A stretch of DNA of 64,000 nt from CAVUWL01 sp963700105 (lineage in GTDB: Bacteria; Actinomycetota; Thermoleophilia; Solirubrobacterales; 70-9). The notes below the pieces were generated by a model that made no database searches, was not told where the DNA came from, and worked only from the letters and a program-made list of their open reading frames with translations. The number at the start of each line of letters is the position of its first letter. Positions within the stretch are counted from its first letter, which is position 1. Below, one piece after another: positions 1-9,836 of this stretch. Where the stretch lies: NCBI GenBank assembly GCA_963700105.1, contig CAVOWL010000001.1:446084-510083 (forward strand), given 5' to 3'. Position numbers and translations under genes: made by a program.

Positions 1-3000
1 GTCGGCCCCCGAGAGGCGGATGCAAAAGCGCGAGTCAGCACAGCCCTGCACGACGAGGCGACCGCGCTGGGCACCGTAGGCAAATGACTTGCCAACCGAG
101 CCATTGAGGCGCCGTCCCCTCGCTCCCCTGCCCTTCAAGACGGAGAGGGTTCCGCCCAGCATCGCCTTTCCCACTCCATCCTGGGCACCGCCCTCAACCC
201 TGATCGAGACCCCGTAGGCATTGAAGGCACCCAGGCCCTGCCCGGCAACGGAGCCACCGTTGAAATCGAGGCTGGCGAGCACTTCCTGATTGGATTCGGG
301 GCCATTTTCAAAAATCCGCGAGCGGGCGATCGCCCCGGCCAGCTCGGTACCGAGCACCCGATCGTTGGCGTCGGTGGGGCGCGGGAACTCGCTGTGAAGC
401 GTCCGCCCCGCGCAGATGTCACCGGCCAGCGCGGCGATCTGAGCCGAAGCCTGCTTTGCCTGCATCCTGATCGGGCGCGCCACAACCAGGCCCGCCTCCG
501 CTCGGCTCTCCTCGGCCTGATCGGCGATTGGCAGATCGAGCGGCTCGAGATCGAGAAACTCCTCCAAGGGTGTGATCAGGGAGGCGAGATCGATCCGGTC
601 GTGGGCGGCGGTTTGCTCCAGCAGGTCATAGCGCCCGACCAGGTCCTGGGCGCGGTCATAGCCCAACGCGGCAACCACCTCCTTTACCTCCTCGCCCATC
701 GCCGCAAAGAAACGGGCGCAGCTCTGCGCAGCGCTATCGACCTCCTGCGGGGTGAACTTCTTTAGGCCGTGCTCTTGGGCCTGCTCGACCGTCTCGATCT
801 GGGTGGCGATCCCCACGTGGCAGGTATCGAGCTGACAGCCTCGACAGATCGTGCAGCCGAGGCTGACCATCGCCAGGGTGCCGAAGCCGACCCGGTTGGC
901 GCCGAGGCAGTGCAGCTTGACGATGTCGTGACCGTGGCGGTAGCCGCCGTCGGCCCAGACCTCCACGCGGTTGCGGATGCCGGCCTCCATCAGCGCTCGG
1001 TGCACGGCGCGGGTGCCGAGGTCGGAGGGAAGGCCGACGTGGCGCAGCGCATGCTGTCGCGCCGCACCGGTGCCCCCCTCAAAGCCCGAGAGGGTGATGA
1101 TGTCGGCGCCGGCCTTGGCGATTCCGAGGCCGATTGTGCCGATGTTGGGTACCACCGGAACCTTGACCGAGACCCGAAGATCGGGGTTCACCGTCTTCAG
1201 CTCATCGATCAGCTCGGCCAGATCCTCGATCGAGTAGAGGTCATGGTTGTTTGACGGAGAGATCAGGTCGGTCCCCGGCGCCGCGTTGCGCGCGGCGGCG
1301 ACCTTTTCGGAGACCTTCTTGCCGGGTAGGTGGCCGCCCTCACCGGGCTTCGCGCCCTGACCGATCTTGATCTCGGCCAGGTAGGAGGAGTTGATCATTT
1401 CCGCCGAGACCCCAAAGCGGCCGGAGGCAACTTGCTGACCGCGCCACTTGCGGTAGTGACCGTACATGTCCTGGATCTCACCACCCTCGCCGTTGACGCA
1501 GAGCACGTTGATCGCCTTAGCGGCCTCCGCGTAGGCGCGAAAGGCCGGCTCAGACTGAGAGCCAAAGCTCATCGAGGAGATCACCACCGGGTAGTCATGG
1601 TGGCCGACCCCGGCGTCGACCGTCGCCGGGTCCAGCGGCTTGCGATCGCCCCTGAGGCCGATGATGTGGCGCATCGAGATCGGGCTCTTTCGCTCGAGGT
1701 CACGGACCTTCTCCGAATACTCCGCATAGGAACCACTGCCGTTGGCCGTGGCGATTGCCGCCTTGTAGACCTTGGGATAAAAACGAAAAGTCTTGGCCGG
1801 CTTTGCATCCTCGTCTCCGCCCAGCGCCCGAGCCCGCCCGTTGGCATCCTGATCGAGCTCGGCGAAGCCGACGCCGCCCCTATCGGAGGAGGCGAAGGCC
1901 TCGGTATGGAGGATCTCGGCCAGCTCGGGCTTGACCCCGATCGAAGAGAACTGGCGCGCGTAACCGCGCAGCTCGTGGATGCCGATTGTCGAGATCACTT
2001 TCTCGATCCCCTTGGTCAGCGCGGCGCAGAGGTTTGAGACGTCGGTCTCATAATCCTCGACGCAGACCACCTCGACCATCGTGTAGGGGCAGACGCCGTT
2101 GGCGCCTAGCCCCAGGGCGAGCATCGTGTCATGGACGTTTCGAATCGCCGCCGAGCGCAGCACGATGCCGCAGCGGCGGCGCAGGTTCTCCTCACCGGGC
2201 TCGACTCGAAATTGCTTCAGCGCCTGGTCAACGGCAGAGGTGGAGAGGTGAGGGTCGAGGTAGCGCCGGTCGCCGTCATAGACGGTGCGATCGGTGAGGA
2301 CCAAGAGCTCCGCCCCATCGCGAACCTTCTTTACCGCCTCCTGTTTGATTCGCTCGATTGCTCCCTGGCTCGTCTCGGACTCAAGCAGTGAGATATCGAC
2401 GACATCGGCGCGGCCGCGAAACTCTTCCCACAGATCCTCAAGCAGGTAGGTGCGGTGCTCGCGGGCTATCCGCCGGTAGGTCCGATCAGAGAGCGGCGCC
2501 ATGCCGTGATGTCCACCGAGGATCACCGGCAGCGCCGTCTCAATCGTGCCGGTGTCTTCGGCGGCCGCCTGGATCGAGGGGCGGCGGCCGAAAACAGCCC
2601 GGGTCGAGAAGTGCTCGACCTCGCGCTCGCGGTCGATCGCTGGGTTGGTGACCACAGCCACCGTCTCCTTGAAGTAGTCGGCGAGGTTCTGGCGCTCGGG
2701 CGAGAGGGCGGCGAGCGGGCCGTCGTATCCAAGCGAGCCGATCGGCTCGGCTCCGTTTGAGGCCATCTGCTGCACGAGTTTGACGTCGTCGCGCTGCCAG
2801 CCAAAGCCGGCTAGAACTGAATCGGCGACCTTGACCGGCTCCTCGGGCCCAGCATCGGAATAGCCCGGGACGTCCTCGCCTTCAAGCGGACCGCCGGCGT
2901 CAAGGACGCGGTCATATGGGCCAATCTCCTCGATCGCGCCGCGCCGCATCCAGGCCTCGCGCACAATCCGCAACATCTGATCGTGGGGGTGGAGGCTGGC

Positions 3001-4239
3001 CCGCTTTCGCTCGCGATCGATCTGGACAAGCGCCTTCTCCCCGGGGGCCAACGGCTTTGGCTCTGAGACCATTGAGCGGACCGAGACGACGCCCGGCTCA
3101 GAGCTGAAAACGTAATCGTCCTCGGTCTCGATCTGCCAGAGCGGCCGCAGCCCGAGCGCGTCGGCGGAAAAAACGCATTGGTCACCGTGGCGCGCGATCA
3201 ACGCCACCGGCCCCTGGGCGAAGGGCCCCATCGCCTGGTGCAGGTAGAGGTAGAAGCGGCGTAGCTCAGCGGGAAGCAGGCGGATCTCATCGATAATCGG
3301 GGGAACCACCATCTCCATCGCCTCGGCAAGGCTGAGGCCGTCGCGATTGACCAGGGTCTCGATCGTGCGATTGAGGTCCTGGGAATCTGAGGAGCCCGGC
3401 TGGATCGGCACCCCGAGCATGCGGGCCTCCTGGCGAAGCTGGGCGATCGTGTTGATCTCGCCGTTGTGCCCAAGCACCGAGAAGGGCTGCACGCGCTTAA
3501 ATGAGGGCCAGGTGTTGGTCGAGTATCGGTTGTGCCCAAAACAGCCGATCGTCTCGAATCGCTCATCGCGAAGGTCGGGGTAGTAGTCCCCGAGCACCGT
3601 TGGAGCACCCATCACCTTGTAGACGCAGGTCGTCGCCGAGAAGGAGGGAACGTGAACCCCAAGGCTCTGCTCGAGCTCGATCAGCAGATCGAAAAGGACG
3701 CGGTCGCGACCTGCTGCGGTGGCCAGAAGTCCTGCAATCTGCCAGAAATGCGGCTCTTCCTCGCGCGCCGTTGGGCCCAGGGCCGGCGAGTCCACGACCC
3801 CGATCCGCTCAGCCAGGATCCGGAACCCACCTTGGCCGAGCAGCTCGCGAGCATCGTGTTGGATCCGCTCGCGATCCTGAGGACGCTCGATGAATACATG
3901 CGCCACCGCGAAGGCGTCATCGAGGGTCAGCGAGGGGTCATGGCCGCCTGAGCGGACCTCCTCCGCCCAGATCTTTCGCGGCAGGTCCACCAGCAGACCG
4001 CAGCCGTCGCCCTCACCGTCAACGTTGCCCGCGCGGTGCAGCATCTTCTGCAGGGCCGGGATCGCAAGCGCGATTGGCAGGTGCGTGGGGGTCGCGTCCT
4101 TGCGTACCGAGGCATAGATCGCGCAGGCGTCCTTATCCTCGACGCTCGGAGGCGAGACAAGTGGCCGGTAGGGGCGCTCTGGCGAGTAGCGGCGGAGGCC
4201 ACGCTCACCCTGAAGCTCACGGGACTGGATATCGGACAT
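1..4239 (-). CDS. gltB: Glutamate synthase large subunit, 3-prime end beyond window
   Basis: Large (alpha) chain of glutamate synthase, which moves the amide nitrogen of glutamine to 2-oxoglutarate and yields two glutamates in the cytoplasm. I translated this frame directly: 1413 codons are open to the window edge. The start ATG at 4239 has GGGAGG six bases upstream. The sequence DKDACAIYASV puts the glutaminase nucleophile at Cys39, so a propeptide is probably removed. GHNRYSTNTWP and LGHNGEIN are class II amidotransferase motifs. GCTICRGCQLDTCHVG near residue 1130 supplies the 3Fe-4S cysteines. The last codons (GSVGKSFAYGAQ) lie in the C-terminal GXGXG beta-helix, so probably only about 100 residues are missing. 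The small subunit gene gltD is expected just left of the window. The gene follows thrB on the same strand after about 200 bases. Confidence 0.96.
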   Translation of the reverse strand, partial: MSDIQSRELQGERGLRRYSPERPYRPLVSPPSVEDKDACAIYASVRKDATPTHLPIALAIPALQKMLHRAGNVDGEGDGCGLLVDLPRKIWAEEVRSGGHDPSLTLDDAFAVAHVFIERPQDRERIQHDARELLGQGGFRILAERIGVVDSPALGPTAREEEPHFWQIAGLLATAAGRDRVLFDLLIELEQSLGVHVPSFSATTCVYKVMGAPTVLGDYYPDLRDERFETIGCFGHNRYSTNTWPSFKRVQPFSVLGHNGEINTIAQLRQEARMLGVPIQPGSSDSQDLNRTIETLVNRDGLSLAEAMEMVVPPIIDEIRLLPAELRRFYLYLHQAMGPFAQGPVALIARHGDQCVFSADALGLRPLWQIETEDDYVFSSEPGVVSVRSMVSEPKPLAPGEKALVQIDRERKRASLHPHDQMLRIVREAWMRRGAIEEIGPYDRVLDAGGPLEGEDVPGYSDAGPEEPVKVADSVLAGFGWQRDDVKLVQQMASNGAEPIGSLGYDGPLAALSPERQNLADYFKETVAVVTNPAIDREREVEHFSTRAVFGRRPSIQAAAEDTGTIETALPVILGGHHGMAPLSDRTYRRIAREHRTYLLEDLWEEFRGRADVVDISLLESETSQGAIERIKQEAVKKVRDGAELLVLTDRTVYDGDRRYLDPHLSTSAVDQALKQFRVEPGEENLRRRCGIVLRSAAIRNVHDTMLALGLGANGVCPYTMVEVVCVEDYETDVSNLCAALTKGIEKVISTIGIHELRGYARQFSSIGVKPELAEILHTEAFASSDRGGVGFAELDQDANGRARALGGDEDAKPAKTFRFYPKVYKAAIATANGSGSYAEYSEKVRDLERKSPISMRHIIGLRGDRKPLDPATVDAGVGHHDYPVVISSMSFGSQSEPAFRAYAEAAKAINVLCVNGEGGEIQDMYGHYRKWRGQQVASGRFGVSAEMINSSYLAEIKIGQGAKPGEGGHLPGKKVSEKVAAARNAAPGTDLISPSNNHDLYSIEDLAELIDELKTVNPDLRVSVKVPVVPNIGTIGLGIAKAGADIITLSGFEGGTGAARQHALRHVGLPSDLGTRAVHRALMEAGIRNRVEVWADGGYRHGHDIVKLHCLGANRVGFGTLAMVSLGCTICRGCQLDTCHVGIATQIETVEQAQEHGLKKFTPQEVDSAAQSCARFFAAMGEEVKEVVAALGYDRAQDLVGRYDLLEQTAAHDRIDLASLITPLEEFLDLEPLDLPIADQAEESRAEAGLVVARPIRMQAKQASAQIAALAGDICAGRTLHSEFPRPTDANDRVLGTELAGAIARSRIFENGPESNQEVLASLDFNGGSVAGQGLGAFNAYGVSIRVEGGAQDGVGKAMLGGTLSVLKGRGARGRRLNGSVGKSFAYGAQRGRLVVQGCADSRFCIRLSGAD

Positions 4240-4440
4240 ACCTGACCTCCCGGGTTCCACACCTTCTTCGAGCGGGCGCGCGACGGGTTGACGAGAGCGA
4301 ACATTATAGGTCCCCGCCGCGCCCGCGGTGGGATCTTGGCGATCCCCGCGGCAGGGGTGCCTGAACTCCGCTCGGCCCCCAGATCGAGAACAACCGCCGA
4401 TCGGGGGCTCGGCCGATCCGAGATCGGGGCCCGGGCCGGG

Positions 4441-5316
4441 TCAGAGCTCGGGAACGTCGGCGCCGTGGGGGCTGAAAGGGAGGCGGCAGACATCGGCCCA
4501 TCCCCGGCAGCGCTCCTCGAGCGCCTCGGCGACCTTGCCGGCATCCTGCCAGGTGGTCCAGACCAAGACGGTTGGGCCGGCACCCGAGATCGTCGCACCG
4601 AGTGCCCCCAGCCCCCTGGCAGCGTCCACCAGGTCCATCGATCGCGGGTAAAGAGCCCTGCGACGGGGCTGGTGGATGCGATCGGTGAGCCCGTCGGCGA
4701 GGAGGTCGAGGTCGGCGCGCTGCAGGCCGAGAACCAGCTGCGCGGTGGCGGCGATGTTGGCGACGGCATCCCCGAGCGGAACCGAGGCGGGGATCGCGGC
4801 GCGGGCCTCCTCGGTTGCGACCTCCTCGGCGGGGATCACCGCGATCGCCTCGAGGCCTCCAGGGGGCTCAAATCGGGCGGCGCGCAGCTGCCCCCCGGCT
4901 GCGCAGATCACAAACCCTCCATAAATTGCGGCGGCGACATTGTCAGGGTGACCCTCCAGCTCGCTGGCGCGGATCAGCATCTCCTCCCTGGAGAGGGCCA
5001 GCTCGAAGAGGTGATCGGCGGCAAAGAGGCCGGCGACGATCGCGGCGGCGCTTGAGCCCAGGCCGCGCGCCAAAGGGATCTCGGTGCGCAGCCGAAAAGC
5101 GATCCCGTCGGCCGGGTGAAGGCTCTCAAAGGCGCGCACGATCAGGTTCTCGCGACCGCTTGAAACCGCCAGGTCGCCCGCCTCAACCTCGAACTTTCCG
5201 GTCTCCTCCACCTCCAGCTCCAAATACAGCGAGACCGCCGCAGCCAAAACGTCATAGCCCGGACCGAGGTTTGCCGAGGAGGCGGGAACGCGGATCAGTC
5301 GACGGCGGGCTGTCAC
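4441..5316 (-). CDS. thrB: Homoserine kinase
   Basis: Phosphorylates homoserine to O-phosphohomoserine, the step before threonine synthase. The 291 residues are normal for the GHMP kinase family. PASSANLGPGYDVL at the N-terminus and the ATP-binding loop ARGLGSSAAAIVAG near residue 85 are typical, and GATISGAGPTVLVW near the C-terminus is the third GHMP motif. The start is GTG. It is the last gene of the lysA-hom-thrC-thrB run and lies 90 bases after thrC, so it is probably co-transcribed. Confidence 0.95.
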   Translation of the reverse strand: MTARRRLIRVPASSANLGPGYDVLAAAVSLYLELEVEETGKFEVEAGDLAVSSGRENLIVRAFESLHPADGIAFRLRTEIPLARGLGSSAAAIVAGLFAADHLFELALSREEMLIRASELEGHPDNVAAAIYGGFVICAAGGQLRAARFEPPGGLEAIAVIPAEEVATEEARAAIPASVPLGDAVANIAATAQLVLGLQRADLDLLADGLTDRIHQPRRRALYPRSMDLVDAARGLGALGATISGAGPTVLVWTTWQDAGKVAEALEERCRGWADVCRLPFSPHGADVPEL

Positions 5317-5406
5317 TGCAAACCAGCCTAAAGCCGCGCACCCAGATAGGGAGCCGCCGCGGTCAGGACGGAAACGCGGTGTGGACCGATGCGGGGCTCC
5401 AACCCC

Positions 5407-6441
5407 TCAGCTGAACACGGCGCGCTCGACCTCGCCGAGATCGTTTCGGCAGTTGATCACCGCCGGCGCCTTGCCCAGCGCTGTGTCGGGGTCCTTGAGA
5501 CCATGCCCGGTCAGCACGCAGACGACCGATTCCGGCGCCGCCATCCCCTCCATTGTGGGCAGGCCATGGGCCAGGAGGCCGGCGACCGAGGCCGCTGAGG
5601 CGGGCTCGCAGAAGACTCCTTCGCTGGCGGCAAGCCAGCGGTAGGCGTCAAGGATCTGCCGGTCAGAGATCGCGGCGACCCGGCCGCGCGAGGCGCTGAA
5701 GGCATCCATCGCCTCCTCCCAGCGAGCCGGATTACCGATCCGGATCGCCGAGGCCACCGTCTCGGGGTTTGTCACCGGCGCCCCCAGGACCAGCGGCGCG
5801 GCACCGTCGGCTTGGAACCCATACAGCAGTGGGGCGGCGCCCAGCTCCCGAAAACCCCGCCAGTAGGCGGTCACGTTGCCGGCGTTACCGACCGGGATGG
5901 CAAGCGCTCCGGGCGCCTCACCAAGCTCCTCGACCAGCTCGAAGGCCGCCGTCTTTTGCCCTTCGATCCGAAACGGATTGACCGAGTTGACGAGTTCGAT
6001 CGGGTGCTGATCGGCGAGCTCGCGGACAATCCGAAGCGCGTCGTCGAAGTTACCCTGCAGCGCGATCACCCGCGCCCCGTGCATCAACGCCTGGGCGAGC
6101 TTGCCGATCGCGATCTTGCCCTCGGGGACGATCACCGCACCGCGCAGGCCCGCTCGCGCAGCGTAGGCGGCCGCGCTGGCCGCCGTGTTTCCGGTCGAGG
6201 CACAGATTACGGCCTCGGCTCCGCGACCCTTGGCGCGCGAAACCGCGACCGTCATTCCGCGATCCTTAAAGGATCCGGTCGGATTTGCACCCTCGAACTT
6301 GAGGTAGGCCCTGACCCCGATTCGCTCCGTCAGGCGAGGCGCATCAATCAACGGAGTTGAGCCCTCGTTGAGGGTCACCACCGGATCGCCTGGCTCCAGC
6401 CCGAGGCGCTCGCGATAGCGCTCGATCAGCGGCACCGCCAT
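5407..6441 (-). CDS. thrC: Threonine synthase
   Basis: PLP enzyme that converts O-phosphohomoserine to threonine and phosphate. At 344 residues it matches the short (type II-like) threonine synthases of Actinobacteria. NPTGSFKDRGM holds the Schiff-base lysine at Lys59, and STGNTAASAAAYAARAG is the phosphate/PLP-binding region. GNAGNVTAYWRGF is also characteristic. It starts at ATG 6441, 22 bases after the stop of hom, consistent with one operon. Confidence 0.96.
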   Translation of the reverse strand: MAVPLIERYRERLGLEPGDPVVTLNEGSTPLIDAPRLTERIGVRAYLKFEGANPTGSFKDRGMTVAVSRAKGRGAEAVICASTGNTAASAAAYAARAGLRGAVIVPEGKIAIGKLAQALMHGARVIALQGNFDDALRIVRELADQHPIELVNSVNPFRIEGQKTAAFELVEELGEAPGALAIPVGNAGNVTAYWRGFRELGAAPLLYGFQADGAAPLVLGAPVTNPETVASAIRIGNPARWEEAMDAFSASRGRVAAISDRQILDAYRWLAASEGVFCEPASAASVAGLLAHGLPTMEGMAAPESVVCVLTGHGLKDPDTALGKAPAVINCRNDLGEVERAVFS

Positions 6442-6463
6442 CAGCTGAGCGGCGGCCCGTGAC

Positions 6464-7687
6464 TCAAACGAACTCCTCCTCGATCACCCGGATCGAGCGT
6501 GGCGGAGAGCGCAGATCGCCGAGTTCGCCGATCTCGGACACGGCGGCCTTAAACCGCGACTCCAGGCACTCGTGGACGACCATCACCAGCCGCGCATCCT
6601 CGCCGAATCCCCGCTGCACGACGCTCTTCACCGAGATCTCCCTTCCCCCCAGCACCTTGGCAATTTGGGCCAGGACGCCGGGTCGGTCGGCGACCTCCAG
6701 GTGCAGGTAGAAGGAGGAGGTAACGTCGGTGATAACCGGAAGTTGGGCGAGCGGCTTGGGAACCGGTGCATCCCCGGCGAGGATCGAAACGACGTCTCCG
6801 AGCACCGCCGTGGCGGTCTGCAGCCCCCCCGCTCCCGGCCCCGACATCGTCACCTCGGTGATCGCTGCCGCCTGGACCATCACCGCGTTGAATGGCCCCT
6901 CGACCGGGGAGAGCGGGTGTCCGGGGTAAAGAAAGCACGGAAAGACTCTGACGCTGATTCCACCCTCGCGGCGCTCGGCGACCCCGAGTAGCTTCAATGA
7001 GAGGCCGAGCTCCTTGGCGTAGGCGAGGTCATCAGGTTGAATTGTCTCGATCCCCTCATAGGCGACCTCGGAGAGGGTGACCGAGGTGTGGAAGGCAAGG
7101 CGAGCGAGGATTGCCATCTTGGCCGCGGCATCGGCGCCGCCGACATCCTCGCTGGGGTCGGCCTCGGCGTAGCCGAGCTGCTGGGCACGGGCCAGGGCCT
7201 CCTCGTAGGGGGCACCGCTGCTCGCCATCTCGCTGAGGATGAAATTGGTCGTTCCGTTGACGATCCCAAAGACCTTGGAGAGCTCGGTCACGCCAAAGCT
7301 CTCCTGGATCGTGCGCACGATCGGGATCACCCCCGCGACGGCCGCCTCAAAGCGCAGCTGCACCCCGGACTCGCGGGCGATGCCGAAGAGCTGATCGCCG
7401 TGGCGCGCCAAGAGCTGCTTATTCGCGGTCACCACCGGCCTCGCGGCGCGCAGCGCATCGAGCACGTAGTCGCGGGCAGGATCGGTCCCTCCGATCAACT
7501 CGACGATCAGATCAGAGCGCTCAACTATCGCGCCGAAATCGCCCTCGGATCGGGTCAGCACTCCGCTCAGCTCGGGACGGCGGCCGGTCGCGGCCTTCAC
7601 CGCCTCGGCGCGTTCGGCCAAAAGCGTCGCGAAGGCAGCGCCGACCGTGCCGCGCCCAAGCAGCCCGATGCGGACGGGCTCAGACAT
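6464..7687 (-). CDS. hom: Homoserine dehydrogenase with C-terminal ACT domain
   Basis: NAD(P)-dependent reduction of aspartate semialdehyde to homoserine, the branch point to threonine and methionine. The open frame extends further upstream, but the start chosen is ATG 7687 because the protein then opens with MSEPVRIGLLGRGTVG, the Rossmann GxGxVG motif, and gives 407 residues. VTANKQLLARHG and GIVNGTTNFILSEM are family signatures. An ACT domain follows from about residue 330 (LEVADRPGVLAQIA), which implies feedback control by an amino acid, usually threonine. Its start overlaps the lysA stop by 8 bases, suggesting translational coupling. Confidence 0.95.
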   Translation of the reverse strand: MSEPVRIGLLGRGTVGAAFATLLAERAEAVKAATGRRPELSGVLTRSEGDFGAIVERSDLIVELIGGTDPARDYVLDALRAARPVVTANKQLLARHGDQLFGIARESGVQLRFEAAVAGVIPIVRTIQESFGVTELSKVFGIVNGTTNFILSEMASSGAPYEEALARAQQLGYAEADPSEDVGGADAAAKMAILARLAFHTSVTLSEVAYEGIETIQPDDLAYAKELGLSLKLLGVAERREGGISVRVFPCFLYPGHPLSPVEGPFNAVMVQAAAITEVTMSGPGAGGLQTATAVLGDVVSILAGDAPVPKPLAQLPVITDVTSSFYLHLEVADRPGVLAQIAKVLGGREISVKSVVQRGFGEDARLVMVVHECLESRFKAAVSEIGELGDLRSPPRSIRVIEEEFV

Positions 7688-9044
7688 CGCGGGCGGTGAG
7701 GTCCTCGTAGGTCTCGCGGCGCACCACGATGCGGGCCTCGCCATCGCGGCAGAAGATAACCGGCGCTCGCGGAACGCCGTTGTAATTATTGGCCATCGCG
7801 TAGCCATAGGCGCCGGTGGCGGGGGTGATGAGGACATCGCCGACCGCGGGGGCAGCGAGCAGCGCGTCGCGAACGATGATGTCGCCGGACTCACAGTGCA
7901 TGCCGGCAATCGTCGCCACGGTGTCGGGCTCAGCGGCGGCTCGGTCTGCGATCAGCGCTTCATAGCGAGAGCCGTAGAGCATCGGTCGCAGGTTGTCTGA
8001 CATGCCACCGTCAACCGCGATGTAGGTGCGGACGCCGGGGATCTCCTTGACGGTGCCAACTCGATAGGCGGTGAGACCGGCGTTGCCAACCAGCGATCGG
8101 CCCGGCTCGATCAGGATTCGGACGCCGGCGCCGAAGACCTCGGTGACGCCGCGCACCTTCACATCGACGTAGGCATCAATCGAGGGTGGCTGATCGGCGG
8201 CGGTGTAGGCAATCCCGAGGCCGCCGCCCACGTTGACCAGCCGACACCAATCCCCGGCCAGCTCGCCCAGGGCACGGATCGCGAGCCGATAGGACTCCAG
8301 CTCGAAGATCTGGGAGCCGATATGAGCATGCAGGCCGACCAGGTTGAGCGTCTCAGATGCCAGCACTCGCTCGATCGCGCGAGCCGCCAGTCCGTCTCCA
8401 AGCCCGAAGCCAAACTTCGAGTCAAGCTGACCGGTCTGCACGTAATCGTGGGTAGAAGGCTTGACCCCCGGAGTGACGCGAATTAAGACATCCTGAGGCG
8501 CCTCGAGCAGCCGTTCGCAGCGGGCGATCTCATCGAAGGAGTCAACGATCAGGTGCCCGACGCCCGAGCGTGCCGCGAAGAGGATCTCCTCATCCGTCTT
8601 GTTGTTGCCGTGCATGTGAATGCGGGCGGGCTCAAAACCCGCGCGCAGCGCCATGTGAAGCTCGCCTCCGGAGGCCACGTCGACGGAGAGACCCTCCTCG
8701 GCGAACAATCGGTATGCCGCTGTGCACGGCAGCGACTTGCTGGCGAAGACGATCTCATAGTCAGCTCGGCGGCGCTGAAAGGCCTCCCGGTAGCTGCGGG
8801 CCCGGGTCCGCATCTCCTCTTCAGCGTAGATATAGGCAGGGGTCCCCTCCTCGGCGACCAGATCGACCACATCGCAACCGGCAATCTCGAGGTGCCCGTG
8901 CCGATTTGAGCGCGCCCCACCCGGCAAGACCAGCGCGCCGGCCGCCAGGGCGCCGTCCCCCCGCGCCGAGGCCGAGCCAGGGCCAGCGCCGCCGCCGATC
9001 TTGATTGGGGCCTTCACGGACCCCGGCTGTTCGCGCTCCGCCAT
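7680..9044 (-). CDS. lysA: Diaminopimelate decarboxylase
   Basis: PLP-dependent last step of lysine synthesis, meso-diaminopimelate to L-lysine. The 454 residues include the barrel lysine in FASKSLPC (about Lys103), HIGSQI and the glycine-rich VNVGGGLGI phosphate site. GMHCESGDIIV carries the catalytic cysteine that is contributed across the dimer. The first 45 residues are Gly/Ala-rich and poorly conserved in character, so the true start could be further in. It leads the lysA-hom-thrC-thrB cluster, a familiar actinobacterial order, although the usual neighbour argS is absent here. Confidence 0.95.
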   Translation of the reverse strand: MAEREQPGSVKAPIKIGGGAGPGSASARGDGALAAGALVLPGGARSNRHGHLEIAGCDVVDLVAEEGTPAYIYAEEEMRTRARSYREAFQRRRADYEIVFASKSLPCTAAYRLFAEEGLSVDVASGGELHMALRAGFEPARIHMHGNNKTDEEILFAARSGVGHLIVDSFDEIARCERLLEAPQDVLIRVTPGVKPSTHDYVQTGQLDSKFGFGLGDGLAARAIERVLASETLNLVGLHAHIGSQIFELESYRLAIRALGELAGDWCRLVNVGGGLGIAYTAADQPPSIDAYVDVKVRGVTEVFGAGVRILIEPGRSLVGNAGLTAYRVGTVKEIPGVRTYIAVDGGMSDNLRPMLYGSRYEALIADRAAAEPDTVATIAGMHCESGDIIVRDALLAAPAVGDVLITPATGAYGYAMANNYNGVPRAPVIFCRDGEARIVVRRETYEDLTARDV

Positions 9045-9081
9045 TGGACGGGCATTGTGACGGTTGCAAGCGCAGCCTCAA

Positions 9082-9783
9082 CTATCGGCTGCCGTGCAGC
9101 AAGCCGGCGACCGCTCCCACTGTCTCTTCAACTGCATGGTCAACCGTGGAGCCGGTAGCGCCCACCGTGCCCAGGGCCACCCCGCTCACAGCCGTGACCC
9201 CACTCTGGTTGATCGCGCCGGCCACGGGTTGATTGGCCGCAGTTACGGTGTTGTTGATGGCGCCGCCGACGACCGATCCGAGATCGCCGGCCGCCGCCCC
9301 GGGGCCGCCACCGGTTGAGGGGGGAGTGCTGGCGCCCCCAAGCGGCGCCGTGGCCACCCCCGTCGACTCGGCTCTGACTTCAGCGGAATGGGAGCCCGAC
9401 CCGCTGCTCGCTTCACCCGCTGGGGGCACCCCGGCACCAGGGGGCGCGGCGCGGCGCCCGGGGGCCGCGGTGCCGAGGTCGCGGTTGGGCGCGAGCGCTG
9501 CCGATCGAGTCCCGCGGGCGGTCGCGATCGGCCCCGCCACCTGGTGGCGTCGGGTCGGCGCCAGCCGCACGATCCTCAGCGGCCGCGCCCGGAGGACTCT
9601 GCCCGCAACCGGCGCGGGGGCGGAGGAAATCGCGGAGGGATGGGCGTGGACACCGTCTGGCAGACCCAGTATCGGCTGGAAGGCCTGCGCCCAGACGAGC
9701 ACCACGAAGCAGAGCACCGCCCCGCCGATCATCACGGTGCTTGAAACCGCACCGGCAAGATAGGAGTGGGCCTGCCGCACCAT
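9082..9783 (-). CDS. Membrane-anchored Ala/Pro-rich protein of unknown function
   Basis: I do not recognise the family. The 233-residue product starts MVRQAHSYLAGAVSS and has one hydrophobic segment at about residues 13-35. A Pro/Ala/Arg-rich low-complexity stretch fills the middle. The C-terminal 70 residues are Gly/Ala/Val/Thr-rich with loosely repeated short units (NNTVTAANQPVAGAINQSG and similar). This suggests an exported or membrane-anchored surface protein. It sits 37 bases before lysA on the same strand and may share its transcript. Start ATG 9783. Confidence 0.7.
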   Translation of the reverse strand: MVRQAHSYLAGAVSSTVMIGGAVLCFVVLVWAQAFQPILGLPDGVHAHPSAISSAPAPVAGRVLRARPLRIVRLAPTRRHQVAGPIATARGTRSAALAPNRDLGTAAPGRRAAPPGAGVPPAGEASSGSGSHSAEVRAESTGVATAPLGGASTPPSTGGGPGAAAGDLGSVVGGAINNTVTAANQPVAGAINQSGVTAVSGVALGTVGATGSTVDHAVEETVGAVAGLLHGSR

Positions 9784-9836
9784 TTTTGCCTCCCTTTCGC
9801 TTCGATCCAGAAGGTCCTTACCCAGGCTAGGCGATT

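Noticed and set aside
135..2040. Several open frames on both strands in the first 4 kb
   Set aside because: All are shadows of the gltB frame, which is open through the whole stretch and matches glutamate synthase throughout.
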